Positions 19,347 through 27,720 of a DNA stretch of 53,812 nt are shown here, in pieces. Positions within the stretch are counted from its first letter, which is position 1; each line of letters opens with the position of its first letter. A program made the position numbers and the translations under genes. Location: NCBI GenBank assembly GCA_902579825.1, contig CACHII010000007.1, positions 1 to 53,812 of the forward strand, given 5' to 3'. The notes beneath the pieces are model-generated. The model ran no database searches. It had not been told where the DNA came from and saw only the letters and a program-made list of their open reading frames with translations. The stretch comes from an uncultured SAR86 cluster bacterium. GTDB taxonomy: Bacteria; Pseudomonadota; Gammaproteobacteria; Magnimaribacterales; D2472.

Positions 19347-19775
19347 ATGAAGAAATTTTTATTTTTAAGTATGCTTTTACCAATATTTGTTTTCGGTATG
19401 CATCACAAATCTGATCCAATTATTTTTTATCTTGATTTGGATGTTGCTGAAGGTAAGGCAGATGAAGTTAAAGATTTTGTTGACTATCTTGTTAATACAG
19501 TAAAGGAAACAGAACCAAAAACTATGTACTACAAATATTGGATTTCAAGTGATATGAAAAAAGTATCCTTAATCGAAATGTATCATTCAAATGAAGATGC
19601 TATTTACCATATGAATGCTTTTGCTGAAGCACCGCATAGAGATAGATTTTTAGAAACATTTTTAGTTACAAACTTCCAAGTTCTTGGCGATACTAATGAA
19701 GAATTAAAAGAGGCTATGGCAGCATATACAGAAGATCATAGAACTCTTATTAATGGTTTTAAAAGAAAGAAGTAA
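19347..19775 (+). CDS. exported antibiotic-biosynthesis-monooxygenase-like protein
   Basis: 142 residues with a signal peptide (MKKFLFLSMLLPIFVFG). The mature part has the ferredoxin-like dimeric alpha/beta-barrel pattern of the ABM/YgiN family: IIFYLDLDVAEGKADEVKDFVDYLVNTV, TMYYKYWISSD, SLIEMYHSNEDAIYHMNAF. Cytoplasmic relatives are quinol or polyketide monooxygenases; the function of exported versions is unknown. A Shine-Dalgarno TAGGAG and a TATAAT at 19314-19319 lie upstream. It is one of several exported proteins of this fold in the window. Confidence 0.75.
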   Translation: MKKFLFLSMLLPIFVFGMHHKSDPIIFYLDLDVAEGKADEVKDFVDYLVNTVKETEPKTMYYKYWISSDMKKVSLIEMYHSNEDAIYHMNAFAEAPHRDRFLETFLVTNFQVLGDTNEELKEAMAAYTEDHRTLINGFKRKK

Positions 19776-19793
19776 CACTTAGAATGGATAAAA

Positions 19794-20393
19794 ATGGATA
19801 TTAAGTATTCAAAAAGAAATTCATTTTTCCTTCTATTGATTGGCATTGCTGGCTTTATTGGCTTTCCATTTATGGGATTGGATAATTTTAACCTTGAATT
19901 TTATAATACCTTTTCATTAATTCCAGAGGCATATATTACCTATGTAAGCTATCCATTTTTTTATATATTTCTATTTTGTTGTGCGGTGAGTATTAATATA
20001 TTTTGGAAAAGAATATTTAATTCAAATATTGTTATGAAGATTAACAAAGATGGATTTTGGGCCGATCTTGATAATCAAATAGATTTGGATTTGAAATGGG
20101 AAGAAATTGACTCTTTTAAATTAAAGGTTAAAAAAATTTCAGGCAGATATTCAGAATATTTAGTTATAAATCCCAAAGATATTAAAATAGCACAAAGAAT
20201 TAATCGCTTAAGTGGTTACGATTCGTCAACTGCTGCCAGTTTTATGAAGTGGACAAAAAAAACTCTTGGAAGAGCTGCAAACGCTGGCATCTATGATCCA
20301 CACTCACAGATTGCAATTCACTTGATGGGCTTTCAATATAAGCCTGAAAGAATTATTATGAAAATGGAAGAATATTATGAGGAAAATAAATGA
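19794..20393 (+). CDS. two-helix inner-membrane protein, unknown function
   Basis: 199 residues. Two hydrophobic segments at about 10-30 and 50-75 (FFLLLIGIAGFIGFPFMGL, PFFYIFLFCCAVSINIFW) are followed by a soluble domain beginning MKINKDGFWADLDNQIDLDLKWEEIDSFKLK, a PH-like strand pattern seen in several bacterial membrane-anchored domains. The start is the ATG at 19794; an ATG 11 bases earlier opens only a six-codon frame. Its stop overlaps the next start as ATGA, so the two genes are translationally coupled. No family recognised with confidence. Confidence 0.65.
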   Translation: MDIKYSKRNSFFLLLIGIAGFIGFPFMGLDNFNLEFYNTFSLIPEAYITYVSYPFFYIFLFCCAVSINIFWKRIFNSNIVMKINKDGFWADLDNQIDLDLKWEEIDSFKLKVKKISGRYSEYLVINPKDIKIAQRINRLSGYDSSTAASFMKWTKKTLGRAANAGIYDPHSQIAIHLMGFQYKPERIIMKMEEYYEENK

Positions 20394-20755
20394 ACGATAA
20401 TCAAAAAATTGAAAGTTGTATTGATTTGTACTATGAAGGATGTTGTGAATCAGATCCTGAAAAAATAAAACAGGCATTTGATAAGAATGCCATGATAAGT
20501 GGATATTTACCTGATGGCTTGCATGAAATGAATTTAGATGAATTTGCTGGTTTTGTAGAAGCTCAACAACCATCGCCAAAAGAAAAAGGTGATGAAGCTT
20601 TTTTAGAAATTCTCTCATGTGAAATAGTTGGTAACACTGCAATAGTTCAGATAAGAGAGGCATACTTGGGAATGGTTTTTATTGATTCATTCTCTTTTTT
20701 AAAGAAAGATGAAACTTGGAGAATTTATACTAAATTATTTCATGTTGAATCATAA
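20390..20755 (+). CDS. putative lumazine-binding/NTF2-like protein
   Basis: 121 residues, cytoplasmic. The pattern IESCIDLYYEGCCESDPEKIKQAFDKNAMISGY, then VGNTAIVQIREAYLGMVFIDSFSFLKKDETWRIYTKLFHVE, matches the putative lumazine-binding family (PF12893), a branch of the NTF2-like fold. Ligand binding is assumed from the family name only. The start overlaps the stop of the membrane protein by four bases (ATGA), so expression is coupled. The next gene has its own strong Shine-Dalgarno 30 bases on. Confidence 0.8.
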   Translation: MNDNQKIESCIDLYYEGCCESDPEKIKQAFDKNAMISGYLPDGLHEMNLDEFAGFVEAQQPSPKEKGDEAFLEILSCEIVGNTAIVQIREAYLGMVFIDSFSFLKKDETWRIYTKLFHVES

Positions 20756-20784
20756 ACATATGATATTTTTGAGGAGGAAAAAAT

Positions 20785-21681
20785 ATGTTGTATAAAAATA
20801 AATTAATGATACTTTCTTTGATGAGCATCATATTTATCGTAAGTTGTTCCAATGATATGAAAGTTGAGTCATCTGCTGAAAATGCTGATGGAGGCACTTA
20901 TGATGAATTTGTAGAATCATTAGAAAATACAGATGGAGAAACATATGTGGAATTTATGGCTTGTACTCGTGGTCCAGATTTTAATGCTGAAAATTCCACC
21001 AAGATGATAACTGCTTGGCAAAAATTAGTTACAGCTGAGTCCTTATTTGGAGTGTGGGGATATGTTCCTGCAGCAGACACAAATGCTTTTGGTGATACAC
21101 TTTGGTGGGAATTAAACTGGAATTCCAAAGAAGAAGCTGATGCCGAATGGGATGCATGGTATCAAAATGAAGAAGCGCAAGCTTGGGCAGAGGAATATTC
21201 TAATGTTATGGTTTGTGATGGAGAAGGAAGAAATTCTTTTGATGGTGTATATCCAATCTTGCCTAATACTTATGGTGCTGTGAATGAAAGTGGCTATTTT
21301 TATAGTGAATTTTATCAATGTAATTATATAAACGATGCTGACAGGGAAGATGCGGAGGCATTCTTACCAGGATTTACTGATGCAGTTAGCAAATCAGATT
21401 ACAACGGAACTGGTTATTCTTATGCAAATTATTTTGCACACAAAAATGAGGACGGATCTCATGTGGAGGCTGACGTTGACTTTTTATGGGCTAATTTCTC
21501 AAATAGTAAAGATTCAATGGATAAAGCAAGTGAAATGTTTGAAAAAGACGTAAGACCAAAAATGTTTCCATTATTTAGTGAATTTGCAACCTGTGCAGAT
21601 ACACCAGATGTTTATGATGGTTGGACATTTTATATAGGCGATAAAATGGAATTTATGCCTGACTTTAATTCAATGGATTGA
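20785..21681 (+). CDS. lipoprotein with two ferredoxin-like-fold repeats
   Basis: 298 residues. The lipoprotein signal ends SIIFIVSC. The rest looks like two related halves: EFMACTRGPDFNAENSTKMITAWQKL... and EFYQCNYINDADREDAEAFLPGF..., each a strand carrying a cysteine followed by a long helix, with further cysteines at VMVCDGEG and FATCADTP. The layout resembles a duplicated dimeric alpha/beta-barrel domain stabilised by disulfides. It is rich in Trp, Asp and Glu. The Shine-Dalgarno GAGGAGG is very strong, suggesting high expression. A terminator follows at 21699. Function unknown. Confidence 0.65.
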   Translation: MLYKNKLMILSLMSIIFIVSCSNDMKVESSAENADGGTYDEFVESLENTDGETYVEFMACTRGPDFNAENSTKMITAWQKLVTAESLFGVWGYVPAADTNAFGDTLWWELNWNSKEEADAEWDAWYQNEEAQAWAEEYSNVMVCDGEGRNSFDGVYPILPNTYGAVNESGYFYSEFYQCNYINDADREDAEAFLPGFTDAVSKSDYNGTGYSYANYFAHKNEDGSHVEADVDFLWANFSNSKDSMDKASEMFEKDVRPKMFPLFSEFATCADTPDVYDGWTFYIGDKMEFMPDFNSMD

Positions 21682-21698
21682 AACAAAAATAAAAAGAT

Positions 21699-21727
21699 GA
21701 AGCTGCTTTAGGCAGCTTCTTTTTTTT
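21699..21727 (+). terminator. intrinsic terminator after the duplicated-domain lipoprotein
   Basis: An 8-bp stem GAAGCTGC (21699-21706) and GCAGCTTC (21712-21719) is followed by eight Ts. The ald start codon is only 20 bases beyond the T-run, so the ald promoter must overlap this terminator or its T-run. Confidence 0.93.
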
Positions 21728-21746
21728 GTGGTACATTCTACATATT

Positions 21747-22835
21747 ATGATTATAGGAGTTCCTGCAGAGGTTAAAAACAATGAGAATCGTGTTAGTTTG
21801 ACACCTGACTCTGCAAGAAAGATTATAGCTTCTGGGCATGATGTTTTAATTCAAAAGAATGCTGGTGCTAATATTGGTTTTTTTGATGAACAATATTTAA
21901 GTGCTGGAGCTAAAATTTTGGATTCTGCTGAAGACGTTTACAAATCCTCAGAGATGATTGTTAAAGTTAAAGAACCTATTCCGGATGAATATCCTTTTTT
22001 AAGAAATGATTTAACTCTATTCACATATCTTCATTTAGCTGGTGATCCAGAAAATGCAAAAAAATTAATAGACACTGGGGTTACAGGAATTGCATATGAA
22101 ACAGTCACAGCTGCTGATGGCTCAATGCCACTTTTAGCTCCCATGAGTACGATTGCAGGTCAATTAGCAATTGTAGTTGGTTCATATCATCTCCTTAAAC
22201 ATAATAAAGGTAAGGGTGTGATGATTGGTAAGCTAGATAATATCGAACCTAGAGTAGTTACAGTCATCGGGGCAGGCGTTGCAGGAACTCAATCAATTTC
22301 AAAAGCTTTAGATAACAATGCCTTAGTGAAAGTTCTTGATACAAAGAAATCAAAGCTTCAGAAGTTAGAGTCAGAGTTTGGTTCAAACAATATTGAGTAT
22401 ATTTTATCAACAAGTGACTCAGTTCAATCTGCAATCAACGAATCAGATATGGTTATTGGAAGTGTTTATGTAGTTGGAAAGGAGGCTCCCAAAGTTGTAT
22501 TTAAAGATATGTTAAAATCTATGAACCCAGGTACCGTAATGGTGGATGTTTCAATTGATCAGGGCGGATGTTTTGAAACGAGCAGACCAACAACTCATGA
22601 TAACCCAACATTTGTAGAAAACGATATTGTTCATTATTGTGTTACCAATATGCCAGGGGCAGTCCCTTTAACAGCGACTCAGGCACTTAACAAAGCAACA
22701 CTTTCATATATAGAGGATTTAGCTAATAAGGGAGTCGAAAACGCTCTTACCGAGGATGAACATTTAAGAAATGGTTTAAATATTAAAGATGGAGAAATTA
22801 CACACCCTGCAGTAAAAGATGCATTAAATAATTAA
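21747..22835 (+). CDS. ald: alanine dehydrogenase
   Basis: 362 residues from ATG 21747 (MIIGVPAEVKNNENRVSLTP). An in-frame TTG at 21726 lies inside the upstream terminator and is rejected. It reversibly oxidises L-alanine to pyruvate and ammonia with NAD+. Family features are the N-terminal pyruvate-binding Arg in NENRV, Lys in IVKVKEP, His in TYLHLAGD, the Rossmann motif VIGAGVAGTQS, and SIDQGGCFETSRPTTHDNP near the C-terminus. It is followed 12 bases later by an SDR with a good Shine-Dalgarno, so the two form an operon. Identity is secure. Confidence 0.95.
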   Translation: MIIGVPAEVKNNENRVSLTPDSARKIIASGHDVLIQKNAGANIGFFDEQYLSAGAKILDSAEDVYKSSEMIVKVKEPIPDEYPFLRNDLTLFTYLHLAGDPENAKKLIDTGVTGIAYETVTAADGSMPLLAPMSTIAGQLAIVVGSYHLLKHNKGKGVMIGKLDNIEPRVVTVIGAGVAGTQSISKALDNNALVKVLDTKKSKLQKLESEFGSNNIEYILSTSDSVQSAINESDMVIGSVYVVGKEAPKVVFKDMLKSMNPGTVMVDVSIDQGGCFETSRPTTHDNPTFVENDIVHYCVTNMPGAVPLTATQALNKATLSYIEDLANKGVENALTEDEHLRNGLNIKDGEITHPAVKDALNN

Positions 22836-22847
22836 GGAGAAAAAAAT

Positions 22848-23855
22848 ATGGAAAAAGTTTTAGTCACAGGAGCAACAGGATACATAGGCTTGCATTGTAT
22901 TCATCAACTTCTTAATCAGGGATATGCTGTTAATGGTTCGGTACGATCTCCTGAAAGAAAAGATGAAATTTTTGAAGCATTAAAAAATCATAATACTTCA
23001 ACGGAAAATCTTAATTTATTCACATTTGATTTAAATGATGACGAGGGATGGAATGAAGGCATGGAAGGTTGTGATTATTTACTACATGTTGCTTCACCGA
23101 TTGCATTAGAGAATCATGATGAGGATTTTTTTGTTAAACCTGCTTTAGCTGGTGTAAAGCGCGCTATGAAATTTGCAAAAAAACATAATGTTAAAAAGGT
23201 GGTTTTAACATCCTCAGTAGCTGCAATTTTCGAAACAATGGAAACAAAAAGTTATTACGACGAAACTGATTGGTCTGACCCAGATAATCCTGCAATTAGT
23301 CACTATTCTAAAAGTAAAACATTGGCTGAGAGGGCTGCATGGGATTATGTTGAAACAGAAAATCATCCTTTTGAACTAGCTGTAATTAATCCTGCATTAG
23401 TGATAGGGCCATCTTTGTCAGGAGACTTAGGTGAGTCAAACAAAGCTATTGTGATGGTAGCAACGGGCAAAATGCCAGTAGCTGTTCCGCTACAGTTTGG
23501 ATATGTAGATGTCAGAGATGTAGCAGCAGCACATATTTTAGCAATGCAAAATCCTGCCAGTAATGGTGAGAGATTTGCTTTAGCTGAAAAAGACTTATGG
23601 TATAAAGATGTTGCTAAAGTTCTTAAGGACAATGGATTCGATAAAGCTCCAACTTTTGCTGTTCCTGTTTGGCTTGCAAAAATACTTGCTATCTTTAGCA
23701 AGGAATTAAAATTGACATTACCTTATCTTGGAAGACTAAGAAGTGTTAAGAATGCGTCAAAAGCTAAAGACATTCTTGGTTGGAAACCTAGACCTGCAGA
23801 AGAATCTATAATAGAAATTGCTCAGCAAATTCAGGACATGGGGTTGATTAAATAA
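22848..23855 (+). CDS. extended SDR, dihydroflavonol-reductase / 3-beta-HSD-like
   Basis: 335 residues. An NAD(P)-dependent extended short-chain dehydrogenase: the nucleotide motif GATGYIGLH lies at residues 7-15, LTSSVAAIF carries the catalytic Ser, and Tyr153-x3-Lys157 (YSKSK) is the catalytic pair. The C-terminal DILGWKPRPAEESI is the usual end of dihydroflavonol-4-reductase-like enzymes, which reduce aldehydes or ketones. Substrate unknown. A Shine-Dalgarno AAGGAGA sits 12 bases after ald, so they are co-transcribed. The 3' end overlaps by eight bases with the convergent steroid-reductase-like gene. Confidence 0.88.
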   Translation: MEKVLVTGATGYIGLHCIHQLLNQGYAVNGSVRSPERKDEIFEALKNHNTSTENLNLFTFDLNDDEGWNEGMEGCDYLLHVASPIALENHDEDFFVKPALAGVKRAMKFAKKHNVKKVVLTSSVAAIFETMETKSYYDETDWSDPDNPAISHYSKSKTLAERAAWDYVETENHPFELAVINPALVIGPSLSGDLGESNKAIVMVATGKMPVAVPLQFGYVDVRDVAAAHILAMQNPASNGERFALAEKDLWYKDVAKVLKDNGFDKAPTFAVPVWLAKILAIFSKELKLTLPYLGRLRSVKNASKAKDILGWKPRPAEESIIEIAQQIQDMGLIK

Positions 23856-24597
23856 TACCAGGAATAATTGCCTTTCTGTTTTTAGGGTAATTTTCAAATT
23901 TGTTTTGATACCACTTGTGATGAGATATTGCTCTTGGAAATAGGTTTGCAATGACCCATATCAAAAAGACAACTCCTGAAATGCTCCAAGTCAATATTGC
24001 CCAACCAATCCATTCAATAATTTCTCCAAAATAGTTTGGTGCAGAAACATATTTATATAAGAAAACATCTGGGATGTGATAACCAGGGCCTTTTTTCTTT
24101 TTCATTGATGCAATGTAATAGTCAGATTTAATATTTATAAACATTCCCATCAAAAATAAAGTTACTCCAACAATAAATATTGGACTTGAGATCCAATTAG
24201 AAGAATATTCAGTAAAATAAAAAATTCCAAATGCTTGAATGCTTACATTAATAATATTAAAACAGAATGCGGATAGCGCTATCGAAATCGGCATTTTTGG
24301 ATTAGTCATTTCAATTGCAAATGGATAAATAAAAGTTCTATGTATATAGTGCGTCAACCATAACAAAAGGAAAATTTCGTGCATAACGTTCAATTGATCT
24401 CTAACAATTAGTACATAAGCTATCATTAAAATCACGCATGGTGACTCCATAACAACCCATCCTAATCTTGCAGAAATATTTATTCCCCAACCTTTTTTTA
24501 TATGCCTACCGTAAGGCGCGCTTTGGAAGAACAAATATATAAAGGTACAAATTGCAACAAGCACCCATAGAATTAAAAAGATGTAAAAACTATTCAT
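23848..24597 (-). CDS. steroid 5-alpha-reductase-like membrane protein
   Basis: 249 residues from ATG 24597; a TTG 18 bases upstream is the alternative. It is polytopic, with about six membrane segments. The C-terminal third carries the 3-oxo-5-alpha-steroid 4-dehydrogenase signature: GPGYHIPDVFLYKYVSAPNYFGEIIEWIGWAI, then RAISHHKWYQNKFENYPKNRKAIIPGI, where the Asn-Tyr-x-Gly-Glu and HxWY motifs bind NADPH and substrate. Bacterial members act on steroids or other enones and lipids. The neighbouring SDR and GMC oxidoreductase would fit sterol- or isoprenoid-like chemistry, but this is inference. Confidence 0.82.
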   Translation of the reverse strand: MNSFYIFLILWVLVAICTFIYLFFQSAPYGRHIKKGWGINISARLGWVVMESPCVILMIAYVLIVRDQLNVMHEIFLLLWLTHYIHRTFIYPFAIEMTNPKMPISIALSAFCFNIINVSIQAFGIFYFTEYSSNWISSPIFIVGVTLFLMGMFINIKSDYYIASMKKKKGPGYHIPDVFLYKYVSAPNYFGEIIEWIGWAILTWSISGVVFLIWVIANLFPRAISHHKWYQNKFENYPKNRKAIIPGII

Positions 24598-24676
24598 AAT
24601 TAATTTATTAAACAAAGTTTACAGTTTCAATTCTAAATCATAAACTAAATATATATTTCCTTGGAGAGATTTATCA

Positions 24677-26356
24677 ATGAATGATTATGATTTTATTATT
24701 CTAGGTGCTGGCTCAGCAGGTTGTGTTTTAGCTAATAGACTAAGTAAAAATTCTAATTTTAAAGTATGTCTTGTAGAGGCTGGTTCAAAAGATTCAGACC
24801 CTAGGCTGCATATACCTTTGGGTTTTGCATTTTTAGGAGACGGAAGTAAATTTAGTTGGAATTATGAAACTGTTCCTCAAAAAGAATTCGAGAAAGAGGT
24901 TGTTGCACAGCCTGTTCAAGAAGTGATAGATTCAACCGGTGGGACTCACAAAGTTGAAACTGAATCAATGGAGCATAGAAAAGGATTTCAACCAAGAGGA
25001 AAGACTCTTGGAGGATCTAGTTCAATTAATGCAATGTTATATGTTAGAGGACATCGATGGGATTATGATCATTGGTCAGAATTAGGAAATGAAGGCTGGT
25101 CATATGATGAAGTTCTTCCTTATTTTAAAAAGGCTGAACATAATGAAGAATTTGATGATGAATTTCATGGGCAGAACGGTCCCTTAAATGTTTCCAAGAT
25201 TCGACACCAAAATACACCAACTGATGATTTTGTTAAAACTGGTTCTAAGTTATTTGGTTTTAATGATGATTTCAATGGCGCTGAGCAAGAGGGTGTAGGT
25301 TATTATCAAACTACACAAAAAGATGGAAAAAGATGCAGCGCTGCAAAGGCATATCTTGTTCCTGCTCTAGAAAGAGAAAATTTAACTGTAATGACAGATA
25401 CAAATGTTAATAAAATTATCTTTGATAATAATAAAGCTGTTGGTGTTGAATGTATTGATAAAGATGGTAAAGCATTAAGAATCAACGCAAGTAAAGAAGT
25501 AATATTGAGCTCAGGTGCATTTGGATCTCCTCAAATATTACTGAGGTCTGGTATTGGACCATCTGGAGAAATCGTAAAGCATGATATTGATCATATTCAT
25601 GAACTTCCTGGTGTTGGAAAAAATTTACAAGACCATATTGATTATTTATCATTGCACAAATATAACTCTATTGAATTGATTGGATTTTCTTTAAAATCAA
25701 TTTTCTACAAATTTCCCCTAGAAATAGTAAAGTATATTTTTGCAAAAGTAGGTTTGTTCACATCAACTGTTGCAGAGGCAGGTGGATTCATCAAAACAAA
25801 TAATGGTAAAGATATACCAGATATTCAATTACATTTTGCACCGGCAATGATTATTGATCATGGAAGAACTTCGGTCTGGGGCCATGGACTAAGTTGCCAT
25901 GTCTGCCTTTTAAGGCCCAAGTCAAGAGGAGAGGTTACTTTGAAATCTTCTGATCCCTTTGAAGACCCTCTAATAGATCCTAAGTTTTTATCTCACCCTG
26001 ATGATGTGACCGACTTAGTTGAGGGATATAAAAAAATGATGACTATTTTAAATAAAAGCCCCGTGAGTAAATATACATCTAGTCATGTTCAGCGTCCAAT
26101 TGATTTAGAAGATAATCAAGATATTGAGCAGGCAATAAGAGAAGAAGCGGACACTGTCTATCATCCAGTTGGAACTTGCAAGATGGGCAGCGATGAAATG
26201 GCAGTGGTAGATCACAACTTGAAAGTTCATGGCATTAACGGTTTGAGAGTTGTTGATGCATCTATTATGCCAACATTAATAGGAGGAAATACCAACGCAC
26301 CAACTATAATGATTGGAGAAAAAGCTTCTGATATTATTCTAAAGTATTGGTCTTAG
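24677..26356 (+). CDS. GMC-family FAD oxidoreductase (choline-dehydrogenase-like)
   Basis: 559 residues, the usual length. The FAD motif is GAGSAGCVLANRLS at about residues 9-22, the GMC signature 1 is RGKTLGGSSSINAMLYVRG, and signature 2 is SSGAFGSPQILLRSGIG. Catalytic His496 is in YHPVGTCKMG, with the second site in GGNTNAPTIMIGEKASD. Members oxidise alcohols such as choline, polyethylene glycol or long-chain alcohols. The substrate is undetermined and lack of betaine genes nearby argues against choline. A Shine-Dalgarno TTGGAGAG precedes the ATG. It is followed after four bases by a rhodanese gene. Confidence 0.93.
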   Translation: MNDYDFIILGAGSAGCVLANRLSKNSNFKVCLVEAGSKDSDPRLHIPLGFAFLGDGSKFSWNYETVPQKEFEKEVVAQPVQEVIDSTGGTHKVETESMEHRKGFQPRGKTLGGSSSINAMLYVRGHRWDYDHWSELGNEGWSYDEVLPYFKKAEHNEEFDDEFHGQNGPLNVSKIRHQNTPTDDFVKTGSKLFGFNDDFNGAEQEGVGYYQTTQKDGKRCSAAKAYLVPALERENLTVMTDTNVNKIIFDNNKAVGVECIDKDGKALRINASKEVILSSGAFGSPQILLRSGIGPSGEIVKHDIDHIHELPGVGKNLQDHIDYLSLHKYNSIELIGFSLKSIFYKFPLEIVKYIFAKVGLFTSTVAEAGGFIKTNNGKDIPDIQLHFAPAMIIDHGRTSVWGHGLSCHVCLLRPKSRGEVTLKSSDPFEDPLIDPKFLSHPDDVTDLVEGYKKMMTILNKSPVSKYTSSHVQRPIDLEDNQDIEQAIREEADTVYHPVGTCKMGSDEMAVVDHNLKVHGINGLRVVDASIMPTLIGGNTNAPTIMIGEKASDIILKYWS

Positions 26357-26360
26357 TTAT

Positions 26361-26681
26361 ATGAAAAAGTTTTTTTTAGGCATAATTTTTTTACATACCA
26401 GTTTAATTGCATCACTACATGCTGAAATAATAATCGATGTCAGAACGATTGATGAGTATAACTCTGGTCACATAGAAAATTCATTAAACATTGAATGGCA
26501 GACTATAGACAATATTAATGAATATATTGCCAAAGATGAAAAGATATATCTTTACTGTAGAAGTGGAAACAGATCAGGTAAAGCACAAAATATCCTAATT
26601 AATATGGGATATAAAGATGTAATTAATTTAGGTGGTATAAACACTGCTGCCAAGACATTAGAATTAAAAATTGTTAAATAA
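26361..26681 (+). CDS. exported single-domain rhodanese
   Basis: 106 residues. A signal peptide (MKKFFLGIIFLHTSLIASLHA) is followed by one rhodanese domain: IIIDVRTIDEYNSGHIENSLNI, then the active-site loop LYCRSGNRSG with catalytic Cys66, then NMGYKDVINLGGI. Periplasmic rhodaneses of the PspE/GlpE type transfer sulfane sulfur to thiols or cyanide. It sits four bases after the GMC gene and 16 before the patatin gene, all on one strand, so it is probably in the same operon. Confidence 0.9.
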   Translation: MKKFFLGIIFLHTSLIASLHAEIIIDVRTIDEYNSGHIENSLNIEWQTIDNINEYIAKDEKIYLYCRSGNRSGKAQNILINMGYKDVINLGGINTAAKTLELKIVK

Positions 26682-26696
26682 AATTAATAAATATTA

Positions 26697-27620
26697 ATGA
26701 AGAATTTTTTTAGTTTTTTATCAAAATCATCTCAAAAAAAAATATTATGTCTTGATGGCGGAGGAGTCAGAACTATAGCTGCTTTAGTGTTTTTAAAAAA
26801 ACTTGAATCAGAAAGCGGGAAAAAAGTTTCAGATATATTTGATATGTTTATCGGAACAAGTGCGGGTTCTTTGAACGCGGCATGTTTTGCATATGGCGAC
26901 TTTTCTGCAGAAAAAGTTAAAAGTTATTGGTCAAAAAAATACCTAGATAAAATAATGAAAAGTTCATTTTTTTGGGATAAAGCATCCTTAATTCAAGCAA
27001 GACCAAGGTATGAAAACGATGGAAGAATGGATGTACTTAATGAAATTTTTAAAGATAGTACATTGGATAAATCTAAGAAGCCTTTTTTGTGTTATGCATA
27101 TGATATTGAAAATCGAACACATTCTGTATTTGATTCTCACAATACGCCTGAAATTACTTTTAAAGATGCTGTTGCAGCTTCCAGTGCAGCTCCAATGTAC
27201 TTTCCTTCTTATCAAATGCAAAATAAATCTTGGATGATCGATGGAAGTATAATTACAAATAACCCAACCTTGATTGGATATACATATGCAAAAAATTTAT
27301 TGGAATCAGAAAATATTAAAATTTTGAGCATTGGTTCAGGTCAAAATAAAAAGAAAATAAGTGGTGAGGCATCGACAAAATGGGGTGGTGTTGGATGGTT
27401 AAGAAACGATATTATGGGGATGCTGCTCGATTCAGAGATTCATAATGATATTTCTGGAGATATTTTTAAAAAAAATTATTTAAGAATTAATTCACCGCTT
27501 GGAAAGGTTAATAAATTCCTTGACGATGATTCAGAAGAAAATTTAGAAAGAATCCATTTAATGGGTATGGAGTGGTGGACCAGATATGGAGAAGAGGCGC
27601 TTTCATTTATTGAAAAATAA
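26697..27620 (+). CDS. patatin-like phospholipase
   Basis: 307 residues, cytoplasmic. The patatin features are complete: the oxyanion loop DGGGVRTIAAL at about residues 20-30, the nucleophile elbow GTSAG with Ser55, and the catalytic Asp182 in IDGSIITNNPT. These enzymes hydrolyse acyl lipids with a Ser-Asp dyad. Closest in style are cytoplasmic CapV-like or plant patatin-like enzymes. The neighbourhood has no CD-NTase or cyclic-nucleotide synthase, so a CBASS effector role is not supported. It likely ends the operon with the GMC and rhodanese genes. Confidence 0.92.
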   Translation: MKNFFSFLSKSSQKKILCLDGGGVRTIAALVFLKKLESESGKKVSDIFDMFIGTSAGSLNAACFAYGDFSAEKVKSYWSKKYLDKIMKSSFFWDKASLIQARPRYENDGRMDVLNEIFKDSTLDKSKKPFLCYAYDIENRTHSVFDSHNTPEITFKDAVAASSAAPMYFPSYQMQNKSWMIDGSIITNNPTLIGYTYAKNLLESENIKILSIGSGQNKKKISGEASTKWGGVGWLRNDIMGMLLDSEIHNDISGDIFKKNYLRINSPLGKVNKFLDDDSEENLERIHLMGMEWWTRYGEEALSFIEK

Positions 27621-27654
27621 ATATTTAAATTATATATAAAAACTTGTTATAAAC

Positions 27655-27683
27655 TTGACATAAACAATACAAAAAAGTTTAAT
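27655..27683 (+). promoter_or_regulatory. promoter of the TonB receptor gene
   Basis: TTGACA at 27655-27660, a 17-bp spacer and TTTAAT at 27678-27683. A leader of about 30 bases ends in a strong Shine-Dalgarno (TAGGGGG) before the GTG at 27721. Confidence 0.8.
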
Positions 27684-27720
27684 CTTTATCTTATACACAT
27701 AAATACCTAGGGGGTTAAAC

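Noticed and set aside
21726-21746. Upstream TTG start for alanine dehydrogenase
   Set aside because: It lies in the T-run of the preceding terminator and adds residues not found in the family; ATG 21747 gives the standard N-terminus.
26697-27620. Patatin phospholipase as a CBASS effector
   Set aside because: No CD-NTase, ubiquitin-like or HORMA/TRIP13 genes are nearby; it appears to be in an operon with a GMC oxidoreductase and a rhodanese.
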